DNA of 29,636 nt, from the IMG/VR virus record IMGVR_UViG_3300031825_000059, positions 1 to 29,636 of that record; one strand, written 5' to 3'. This stretch comes from a virus. Of this stretch, positions 8,223 to 14,318 are shown piece by piece. The notes beneath the pieces were generated by a model. The model was not told the DNA's origin and searched no databases. It saw nothing but the letters and a program-made list of their open reading frames with translations. Position numbers and translations under genes: made by a program. The stretch's first letter is position 1. Each line of letters opens with the position of its first letter.

Positions 8223-8686
8223 CAGCCAGCAATCTCCGACCAGGGGTCGCTATCTTGCGGCGCGTCTGCTGGCATCGAAATGCGTGAGCGGGAAGCCGGG
8301 GTAAAACCCATCTCCGACTCATAGCCCTTCATCTCCAGCGCCAGATCGCGGATGACGTCCATCAAGGGCGAGCGCCGCAGGATCCCGCTGGGGGTTTTGA
8401 TGATCATCCCGGACACACCGGCGCGGTTGATCTTGGACAGCGCCTCCCGGTATAGGCCCGAACAGTTGGCCCAGCGTTCCAGCACCGCGCCGTCAAGCGC
8501 GGAAAGCAGGCCCGGCGGCGAGTTGGCCACCGCGTAGTCCCAGGCTTCCTTGGCACTGTCCGACATGTAATCCGGCGCGGTGCACAGCACGCCCGTTGGC
8601 TTTGGCGCGCGCGGATTGGTCCGGCACTTCTGCAGCGTTCCCTTGATCTTCTTGACTGCCACCGGCAGCGGCTTACGTCCGGCCAT
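8222..8686 (-). CDS. Terminase small subunit, P27 family
   Basis: 154 residues. Recognises the packaging site and hands DNA to TerL. The chosen ATG (8684-8686, MAGRKPLPVAVKKIKG) has an SD-like CAGGGG a few bases before it. A longer in-frame extension to 8851 would run through a poly-T tract and an intergenic region and looks spurious. The basic N-terminus with KKIKGT, then APDYMSDSAKEAWDYAV and the later GMIIKTPSGILRRSPLMDVIRDL, is typical of P27 proteins. The stop overlaps the TerL start. Confidence 0.9.
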   Translation of the reverse strand: MAGRKPLPVAVKKIKGTLQKCRTNPRAPKPTGVLCTAPDYMSDSAKEAWDYAVANSPPGLLSALDGAVLERWANCSGLYREALSKINRAGVSGMIIKTPSGILRRSPLMDVIRDLALEMKGYESEMGFTPASRSRISMPADAPQDSDPWSEIAG

Positions 8687-8787
8687 ATTCCCCTGGAAAA
8701 AAAACCTCAATTTGCACGCGCAAAAATCTGTGCTCGCGCACGCATCTTGCTTGCGCAGCCGTAGAGATTTGACCCCCCTACTCCCCG
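8687..8787. other. Gap between HNH and TerS genes
   Basis: About 100 noncoding bases. They contain an 8-base poly-A (poly-T in the minus-strand mRNA) and short CG-rich alternations. The packaging site (cos or pac) of HK97-like phages often lies near here, but no specific site can be recognised from sequence alone. Confidence 0.35.
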
Positions 8788-9162
8788 TCAGATGCGTCGG
8801 CTGCGTCGAGCGGTCTCGCCAGCAGTCTTGCGGTTGTGGCAGGCCACGCACAAGGCCTGCAGGTTGTTCCAGTCGAACCGTGCGCCGCCGTCCTTGATGG
8901 GTTGGACGTGGTCGGCGACCACTGCCGCGACAACGCGCCCGTGCGCCTCACAGCGCCCGCACAGCGGGTGCGCACGCAGGAAGGCAGCACGTACCGCACG
9001 CCACGCGGCTGACTGGTAGAAGCCGCGCTCCGTATCGAAGCCGCGCCGCGCGCGGCAGTAGTCGCGATGCACCGCAACACGGTGCGCATTGCAGTAGCCC
9101 GGCGTGGCTAGCACCGCCCCGCAGCCAGGGTGGCGACAAGGTGTCGGAGCGGAGGTCGGCAT
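8788..9162 (-). CDS. HNH endonuclease (packaging-associated)
   Basis: 124 residues. A first Cys/His cluster (CRHPGC at ~9-14, YCNAHR) precedes the HNH core: HPLCGRCEAHG, then VVADHVQPIKDGG (DH pair), NNLQALCVACHNRKT. The paired CxxC motifs bind a structural zinc ion. HNH proteins next to terminase genes of HK97-like phages work with TerL in specific DNA cleavage at packaging; this position suggests that role. No strong SD is visible before the ATG. Confidence 0.9.
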   Translation of the reverse strand: MPTSAPTPCRHPGCGAVLATPGYCNAHRVAVHRDYCRARRGFDTERGFYQSAAWRAVRAAFLRAHPLCGRCEAHGRVVAAVVADHVQPIKDGGARFDWNNLQALCVACHNRKTAGETARRSRRI

Positions 9163-9206
9163 GAAGTGATTGGATTGATAGCAGTTGCAACGTCGAGCCA
9201 GGACTG

Positions 9207-9233
9207 CTTGGCTTCGTGATCGAACAGCGCGTT
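9207..9233 (+). repeat. Leader repeat copy 1, upstream of DUF3489 gene
   Basis: 27 bases matching the copy at 9810-9836 in 24 positions; both end with ATCGAACAGCGCGTT. Both copies are followed within about 40 bases by an AAGGAGC ribosome-binding site and the start of a plus-strand gene, so this looks like a duplicated 5' leader or promoter region. Confidence 0.6.
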
Positions 9234-9272
9234 CATCACGTCACCCCATCAACCACTGCCAAGGAGCAACCA

Positions 9273-9776
9273 ATGACACCCACCCAACTGACCCCCGCCC
9301 AGCACGCCGTCCTGGCCTACGCGATCGAGCACACCGGCGGCAAGATCGATTGGTTCCCGGACAACATCAAAGGCGGCGCGCGCAAGAAGGTTCTCGACGG
9401 ACTGTTCAACCGCGCCCTGCTCACCCCTGAGGGCACCGACTGGTTCGTCTCTGACGAGGGTTACGCAGCGCTGGGGCGCACCCGGCCCGCGCCCCAGGTC
9501 GCAGATCCGGAGATCGAAGCGGCGGTAACCGCAATTGAGGCGACAGCGCGCGTCGAGGCAAAGAGGCCACGCACGCGCGAGAACAGCAAGCAGGCCAGCG
9601 TGGTCGGCATGCTAAAGCGCCCCGAGGGAGCGACCATCGCGCAAATCTGCGAAGTCACCGGATGGCAGGCCCACACAGTGCGCGGCACCCTGGCCGGAGC
9701 GCTCAAAAAGAAACTCGGTCTGACCATCGTCTCGGACAAGGCGCAGGGCGGCGAGCGGGTCTACCGGGTCGCCTGA
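9273..9776 (+). CDS. DUF3489 domain protein (winged-helix-like C-terminus)
   Basis: 167 residues. Start chosen at the ATG preceded by AAGGAG with 6-base spacing; the earlier in-frame start at 9216 lies inside the leader repeat. The C-terminal part (about 110-167) has the DUF3489 pattern: SKQASVVGMLKRPEGATIAQICEVTGWQAHTVRGTLAG, then KKLGLTIVSDK and ERVYRV, which reads like a winged helix-turn-helix. The N-terminal part (FPDNIKGGARKKVLDGLFNRALL, then YAALGR) could be a second small helical DNA-binding unit. It is transcribed opposite to the flanking phage operons, like a moron. A regulatory role is inferred; the molecular function of the family is not established. Confidence 0.85.
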   Translation: MTPTQLTPAQHAVLAYAIEHTGGKIDWFPDNIKGGARKKVLDGLFNRALLTPEGTDWFVSDEGYAALGRTRPAPQVADPEIEAAVTAIEATARVEAKRPRTRENSKQASVVGMLKRPEGATIAQICEVTGWQAHTVRGTLAGALKKKLGLTIVSDKAQGGERVYRVA

Positions 9777-9798
9777 CACACAAATGATCGAGAAAGAG

Positions 9799-9815
9799 GC
9801 CAAGCGGCGCTTGGC
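9799..9815 (+). terminator. Hairpin after the DUF3489 gene
   Basis: GCCAAGC, a 3-base loop, GCTTGGC, then TTCTC. The stem is strong but the T-tract weak, so termination is only possible. Its right arm belongs to the second leader repeat. Confidence 0.45.
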
Positions 9816-9836
9816 TTCTCAATCGAACAGCGCGTT
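9810..9836 (+). repeat. Leader repeat copy 2, upstream of the 121-residue gene
   Basis: Second copy of the 27-base leader (three mismatches to 9207-9233). It is followed by ACGATCAACCCCAAGGAGC, which resembles ATCAACCACTGCCAAGGAGC after copy 1. The duplication therefore extends, more loosely, to the ribosome-binding site. Confidence 0.6.
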
Positions 9837-9875
9837 ACTACAGATGTCGCAACGATCAACCCCAAGGAGCCCGAG

Positions 9876-10241
9876 ATGAACACCAGCCAGCAACTCCCCG
9901 CCACCCAGAACGACGCGTGGGGCTTTTGGGGCACGATGAACGAGCAGGCCGACACCGCGTGGCCCCTGGCGATGGCCGCCATCGCGAATGCCACCGGGGA
10001 GTCGCTCGAATCGGTCCGCATCTTCCTCGACAGCCGCCATGGCCGCCACTTCGCCGATGACGTGCAAAACGGGCTGGCGCGGGGCAAGACCCTGCACGAC
10101 GCGATCAAGGCGGCCACCGGGCAGTGGATGGGGTGGACGATCGGACGCCAAACCAGCAAGGACTACGGCATCCCGCGCGACCTGCCGTACCTGACTGGCT
10201 TTGTGATTCACTGCGAAATCACCGACGAGTCGCTGGTCTGA
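9876..10241 (+). CDS. Conserved phage protein of unknown function
   Basis: 121 residues, soluble. The ATG has an AAGGAG SD 6 bases upstream. I do not recognise a named family. The sequence reads as a small helical protein with ATGESLESVRIFLDSRHGRHFADDVQNGL, which could be a DNA-binding or adaptor fold, followed by GQWMGWTIGRQTSKDYGIP. No signal peptide, membrane segment or Cys motif. The last 34 bases overlap the 3' end of the convergent methyltransferase gene. Its leader is a near copy of the one before the DUF3489 gene, so the two are probably co-regulated. Confidence 0.75.
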   Translation: MNTSQQLPATQNDAWGFWGTMNEQADTAWPLAMAAIANATGESLESVRIFLDSRHGRHFADDVQNGLARGKTLHDAIKAATGQWMGWTIGRQTSKDYGIPRDLPYLTGFVIHCEITDESLV

Positions 10242-11473
10242 ACGTCGAACGGCGCGCCATCGGCCTCACGGGTGGCCTGCTTGCCGGTGAAGTCCTGCCA
10301 GCGTTTGACGATCACGTCCACGTACTTCGGATCGAGCTCGATCAACCGAGCGCGTCGACCAGATTTCTCGCACGCGATGAGGGTAGAGCCCGACCCGCCA
10401 AACGGATCGAGCACCAGGTCACGCGTCTTACTGCTGTTGCGCACCGCGCGCTCCACCAGTTCCACCGGCTTCATCGTCGGGTGCAAGTCATTCTTGTGCG
10501 GCTTCTTGATCTGCCACACGTCACCCTGGTCGCGCGCTCCGCACCAGAAATGATCCGCGCCATCCTTCCAGCCATACAGGATTGGCTCGTACTGGCGCTG
10601 GTAGTCGGCGCGTCCCATGGTGAACGTGTTCTTGGCCCAGATCACAAACGTCGACCACTTGCCGCCAGCACCGCGGAACGCCGACTGCAGCGTGTCGAGC
10701 TCCGACGAGCTCATGGCGATGTAGACCGCGCCCTTGGTGACGTTCAGGATGTTCTGGCAAGCGGCCAATAGGAAGGCACCGAAGCTTTCCCCCATGTTGT
10801 CGTTCAGGATGGGGCGGTTCTTGCCACGCAGCTTGTCCTTGGCGGTGTTGGCGTAGTTCACGTTGTAGGGCGGATCGGTAAAGGTCATGTCGACCAGCTC
10901 GTCGCCCAGCAGCCGCTTGTAGTCGTCGGCCTTGGTCGCATCGCCACACAGGACCTTGTGGTCACCCAGCAGCCAGACGTCGCCGGCCCGCGAAATCGGG
11001 TTCTCGGTAACCTCCGGCACCTGATCGTCGTCGGTCAGCCCTTCATTGCTGGCATCCCCCGCGATCAGCGCATCCCATTCATCGGCGCTGAATCCGGTGA
11101 GGCTCAGATCGAAACTACCCTCCTTCAGCTCGGCCAACTCCAGGCCCAGCAGCTCATCGTCCCAGGACGCGTTCTCCCCAATCTTGTTGTCGGCCAGGAT
11201 CAGGGCCCGACGCTGAATGTCGGTCAGGTGCGCCATCGGCACCACCGGCACCTCGGTCATTCCGAGCTTGCGCGCCGCCACCAGCCGCCCATGGCCCGCG
11301 ATCACGTTGTTGTGTCCGTCGACCAGGATCGGTGCGCCCCATCCAAACTCGGTGATGCTGGCCGCGATCTGGGCGACCTGCGCGTCGGAGTGCTGCTTGG
11401 CGTTCCGGATATACGGGATCAGTGCCGCGACCTGGCGCAGTTCGATTCTGAGATCGGCAACGGAGCTATGCAT
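10208..11473 (-). CDS. ParB/sulfiredoxin-like domain fused to DNA adenine-type methyltransferase (DPPY)
   Basis: 421 residues. The N-terminal ParB-like nuclease domain (about 1-110) has NAKQHSDAQVAQIAASI, then VIAGHGRLVAARKLG (58-71). The C-terminal beta-class methyltransferase has the catalytic TDPPYNVNY (199-207) and the AdoMet-binding DPFGGSGS (356-363) followed by ELDPKYVDV. DPPY is typical of N6-adenine methylation. Such fusions in prophages are usually orphan methylases that modify phage DNA; no restriction gene is nearby. The start overlaps the stop of the second ParB-methyltransferase by 8 bases. The two proteins are paralogous over both domains. Confidence 0.93.
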   Translation of the reverse strand: MHSSVADLRIELRQVAALIPYIRNAKQHSDAQVAQIAASITEFGWGAPILVDGHNNVIAGHGRLVAARKLGMTEVPVVPMAHLTDIQRRALILADNKIGENASWDDELLGLELAELKEGSFDLSLTGFSADEWDALIAGDASNEGLTDDDQVPEVTENPISRAGDVWLLGDHKVLCGDATKADDYKRLLGDELVDMTFTDPPYNVNYANTAKDKLRGKNRPILNDNMGESFGAFLLAACQNILNVTKGAVYIAMSSSELDTLQSAFRGAGGKWSTFVIWAKNTFTMGRADYQRQYEPILYGWKDGADHFWCGARDQGDVWQIKKPHKNDLHPTMKPVELVERAVRNSSKTRDLVLDPFGGSGSTLIACEKSGRRARLIELDPKYVDVIVKRWQDFTGKQATREADGAPFDVQTSDSSVISQ

Positions 11474-12857
11474 CGACCTGCTCCTCGATACCCAGCCGCT
11501 GCGCCGCTACGCCTTCGAACGACTGACCGGTTGCCAAGAGCGTGATCGCCACGTCCGAGTGGTTCTGCTTGAAGCGGCGGATCGCGACGTCCACGTATTC
11601 GGGAGCAATTTCCACGGCGCGACAGCGCCGGTGCGTCCGTTGCGCCGCCAGCAACGAGGTGCCCGAGCCGTTGAACGGTTCGAACACCACGTCGCCATCG
11701 TTGGAGAACGCCAGCAGGATGTGCTCGGGCAACGCGACCGGAAACACGGCCGGGTGATCGATGTCCTCACCGATCTTGCCCTTGTGCCGCATGATGCGAA
11801 TGACGCTGTCCGGGATCCGGGTGTCCTGGGTCGGCGTCCCAGCGTGGGACCAGCCACCGACCTCACCGTCTTTCTTGCGCATGGCGGTCGATGAACCGTC
11901 GGCGCGAAGGTGTGACTCCTGACCTGCATGCTTGCAGGGCACGATCTTGTTGGGCCGACGGGATTCGCGGTTGAAGGGGAAGACGAACTCGAAGCTGGGT
12001 GCCAGACGGCCGTTCCAGTCGCCCGGCATCCCGGGCCCCTGATCCCATACGTACCAGGCAAAGCGCCGCCAGCCCTGAGTACACATGCTGGCGAACCACG
12101 CATCCCAATACGGGATGACTTCGTTGTCGCGGTGAATCAGACCGAGATTTACCAGCACCTGTCCGTCCGGGGCCATGGGGAGCGCGCCGAACACGCCGCG
12201 CATCAGCCCATCCCAATCGGCGATCGCGTCGGTGTAGTCGCGCTGGCTCCCGTAGGGAGGCGATGTGAAGCACAACGTGGCGAGCTCCTGTCCCATGAGC
12301 GCTGAGATCACCGCGGGGTTGGCGGCATCGCCGCAAATCAGGCGGTGCTCGCCAAGGGCCCAGATATCACTGGTCTTGCTGATCGGCCTGACCGGCACTG
12401 CTGGCAGTTCGTCCGCCGCATCGTCAGTTTCGCCGGAACCCTCGTCGCCCTCCTTTGCCAGAAGCGAATGGATCTCAGCGTCGTCAAAGCCCGTCAGCCC
12501 CAGGGCGAATCCGGCGTCCTGCAGTTCAGACAACTCCAGCGACAGGAGGTCGCTGTCCCAGCCGGCGCGCTCGGTGAGCTTGTTTTCGGCAAGGATGAAG
12601 GCGCGCTTTTGCGTGTCGGTCAGATGGGCCAGCTCGATCACCGGCAGTTCCGTCATCTCGAGCTTGCGCGCTGCCAGGATCCGGCCGTGACCCGCGATGA
12701 CGCCGCGGCGCCCATCGACCAGGATTGGATTGTTGAACCCGAACTCCCGGATGCTGGCCGCGATCTGCGTGATCTGCTCGTCGCTGTGCGTGCGTGCATT
12801 GCGGGCATACGGGATCAGTCCCTCGATCGGTCGATACTCGATTTGCAGGGGTGACAT
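11466..12857 (-). CDS. ParB-like domain fused to DNA methyltransferase with TSPPY motif
   Basis: 463 residues from ATG 12855-12857 (MSPLQIEYRP), which aligns with the start of the downstream paralogue; the longer start at 12893 would lie inside the terminator-like hairpin. The ParB domain shows NARTHSDEQITQIAASI and VIAGHGRILAARKLEM. The methyltransferase has TSPPYGSQ (198-205) and EPFNGSGTS (393-401). SPPY is more common in N4-cytosine enzymes but also occurs in adenine enzymes, so base specificity is open. A long insert between the two motifs (about 205-390) contains Trp-rich segments and is probably the target-recognition region. First gene of a two-methylase operon. Confidence 0.92.
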   Translation of the reverse strand: MSPLQIEYRPIEGLIPYARNARTHSDEQITQIAASIREFGFNNPILVDGRRGVIAGHGRILAARKLEMTELPVIELAHLTDTQKRAFILAENKLTERAGWDSDLLSLELSELQDAGFALGLTGFDDAEIHSLLAKEGDEGSGETDDAADELPAVPVRPISKTSDIWALGEHRLICGDAANPAVISALMGQELATLCFTSPPYGSQRDYTDAIADWDGLMRGVFGALPMAPDGQVLVNLGLIHRDNEVIPYWDAWFASMCTQGWRRFAWYVWDQGPGMPGDWNGRLAPSFEFVFPFNRESRRPNKIVPCKHAGQESHLRADGSSTAMRKKDGEVGGWSHAGTPTQDTRIPDSVIRIMRHKGKIGEDIDHPAVFPVALPEHILLAFSNDGDVVFEPFNGSGTSLLAAQRTHRRCRAVEIAPEYVDVAIRRFKQNHSDVAITLLATGQSFEGVAAQRLGIEEQVDA

Positions 12858-12867
12858 CACCGTCCAG

Positions 12868-12908
12868 AAAAGCGAAACCCGCCGAGAGCGCAATGCTCAG
12901 AGCGGGTT
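12868..12908 (-). terminator. Terminator-like hairpin in the 5' leader of the methyltransferase operon
   Basis: On the minus strand AACCCGC and GCGGGTT enclose 19 bases that can form an inner GAGC/GCTC stem, followed by TCGCTTTT. Arms and tail match the hairpin upstream of the capsid gene except for one base over 15. It sits about 10 bases before the chosen ATG, so it lies in the transcribed leader rather than after a gene. Confidence 0.55.
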
Positions 12909-13101
12909 CGGTGTAGGGGGCAATCCGTGCTGCAACGCCTCGTCGGCTTTGCTTGCAAGTCTGTCCAGAAGATAGCCGAAATATTACGGGAAATTGCCGA
13001 AAGTGTTGCAGGCTTTCGCAGCACCAAAAAGGACAAATGACCCAAGCCGAGGACTTCTGCCCGATGCATTACCCCACGTGGCTCTTTGCTTTGGAGGCGT
13101 T
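12909..13101. other. Gap between DUF6362 gene and methyltransferases
   Basis: About 190 noncoding bases. They hold two TTTCGGC repeats around a TAATAT box (minus strand, near 12978-12983). With GCAACA 17 bases upstream this could be a weak sigma-70 promoter for the methyltransferase operon. No reading frame or RNA gene is evident. Confidence 0.35.
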
Positions 13102-13515
13102 TTACGGCGCGTGTGACTCGCATCGATCGAGTTCGAGGTGCAACACCACCATCGCTAGGGCGCTGTGCCAATGCCGCCAGGCGGTGCTGCGGTCGCAGGC
13201 AAAGCGGATCGTGATTTCCCGCCATCCGTAGCGCTGGGCTCGCATCCACACCAGGTGGCGCCGCTCCACCTCCAGCCACTGCACCCAGCGCATCGCCTCA
13301 AGCATCCGCTCGATGTCGATGGGGCTTGGCGGAAAGGGTCGATAGACCCTTTCGTTCGCCGCAGCGAAGGCTTCCCACTCCTTGCGAACGAACGGAGGCC
13401 AGGTGTTGAAGTAGCCCTGCACACGCACTGGCGGCAGGCGCCGGCCGGTGCTGGCGGCCTCCTCGAAGCGCGCGGCGACATCATCTACCGTCCAGACGCG
13501 CCGCGTTTCAGCCAT
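13102..13515 (-). CDS. DUF6362 family phage protein, HTH-like
   Basis: 137 residues. The pattern VDDVAARFEEAASTGRRLPP, then VQGYFNTWP and IDIERMLEAMRWVQWLEVE, is that of DUF6362. The C-terminal segment WREITIRFACDRSTAWRHWHSAL resembles the recognition helices of a sigma-70 region 4-like or ECF-like HTH, suggesting a DNA-binding role, possibly late-gene regulation. Starts with an 8-base overlap with the upstream small gene. The role is inferred; only the family resemblance is firm. Confidence 0.8.
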   Translation of the reverse strand: MAETRRVWTVDDVAARFEEAASTGRRLPPVRVQGYFNTWPPFVRKEWEAFAAANERVYRPFPPSPIDIERMLEAMRWVQWLEVERRHLVWMRAQRYGWREITIRFACDRSTAWRHWHSALAMVVLHLELDRCESHAP

Positions 13516-13711
13516 GGCGCGGCCCTCCGTACAGACGTTCTCCGATCCGACGAATCAGCTGCCGCTCGGCAAAGTCCAGGCGCTCGTCACTTGCTGAGAC
13601 GACCAGGATGTGCTGATCCTGCCAGCCGCGCTGCTTGACGGCGTCCAGGTCCGGCGACTCGGGCTGCATCCGGCCCAGAGGCGACGGATAGCGGGGTTGC
13701 GGGATCTTCAT
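13508..13711 (-). CDS. Small phage protein, unknown
   Basis: 67 residues, supported mainly by its tight packing: its ATG overlaps the RuvC-like stop by 4 bases (ATGA) and its stop overlaps the DUF6362 start by 8 bases. The first half is Pro-rich (MKIPQPRYPSPLGR), the second amphipathic helical (DERLDFAERQLIRRIGERL). No recognised family. Confidence 0.65.
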   Translation of the reverse strand: MKIPQPRYPSPLGRMQPESPDLDAVKQRGWQDQHILVVSASDERLDFAERQLIRRIGERLYGGPRHG

Positions 13712-14175
13712 GCGACCTCCTGCGTCTCGATGGCCCAGTGCAGCAATGCCAGGGCGTCCGCTTCGTTGTCGTCTGCCACTGGGTGTCCCTTAGCCCGCAT
13801 GGCCGCAATCACCTCGTCTTTGCCGGCGTTGCCTTTGCCGGTGGCGTGCTTCTTGATCGTGCCGACCGGCACACCCTGGTACGGGATGCCGTGGTGCTCG
13901 CACCAGGCGGTGAGCGTGGCCATCAGGCCTCCGTACACATGCGCGGCGTCCACCCCGGCATGTCGGCGCACTTCCTCGAAGTACACGGCATGGATCTGGG
14001 TCGCCGCGCCCTTGAGCTCGGTGAGCCAGCGCTTAAAGCGTAGGAACCGCATGCCGCCGCCCTCGAAGCGCTGTGGCCGCAGGCTGACAAAGCCATGGGC
14101 GACTTGCTCGTCTCGCGCGCGCAGTGCCCAGCCGGTGGTGGTGCCCAAGTCGAGGGCTAGAATCGTCGTGATCAT
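13708..14175 (-). CDS. RuvC-like Holliday junction resolvase
   Basis: 155 residues with the RNase H-like fold of RuvC. LALDLGTTTGWA contributes D9, VYFEEVRRH contributes E67/E68, GTIKKHATGKGNAGKDEV matches the RuvC Lys-rich segment, and DDNEADALALL (135-145) supplies the final acidic residues. All catalytic carboxylates appear present. Phage RuvC homologues resolve branched DNA before packaging. The ATG has AAGGA about 8 bases upstream. Upstream lies a 95-bp inverted-repeat region that could extrude as a cruciform. Confidence 0.88.
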   Translation of the reverse strand: MITTILALDLGTTTGWALRARDEQVAHGFVSLRPQRFEGGGMRFLRFKRWLTELKGAATQIHAVYFEEVRRHAGVDAAHVYGGLMATLTAWCEHHGIPYQGVPVGTIKKHATGKGNAGKDEVIAAMRAKGHPVADDNEADALALLHWAIETQEVA

Positions 14176-14200
14176 TGTTTCAGTCCTTGTTCAGTGCGGA

Positions 14201-14295
14201 CTGACGGATCGGACGGATCACATCGAAAGACTCCATGAGGCGCGCACGCGCACGCGCGTATAGAGAGTTGCAACGCAGTCCGTCCGATCCGTCAG
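14201..14295. repeat. Long inverted repeat with alternating CG/CA core, candidate origin or cruciform
   Basis: Perfect 17-base arms CTGACGGATCGGACGGA (14201-14217) and its reverse complement (14279-14295), separated by 61 bases. The left arm itself repeats GACGGATC. The middle has a 20-base alternating purine-pyrimidine run (14241-14261) followed by TATAGAGAG. It lies in the only gap between the primase-helicase and RuvC-like genes. This would suit a replication origin or regulatory structure; function is inferred. Confidence 0.6.
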
Positions 14296-14318
14296 ACCAA
14301 TGCGGTTTCATGGTTGGG

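Noticed and set aside
8788-9162. HNH protein as a homing endonuclease or mobile intron
   Set aside because: Neighbouring terminase genes are uninterrupted and HNH genes are standard next to terminase in HK97-type phages.
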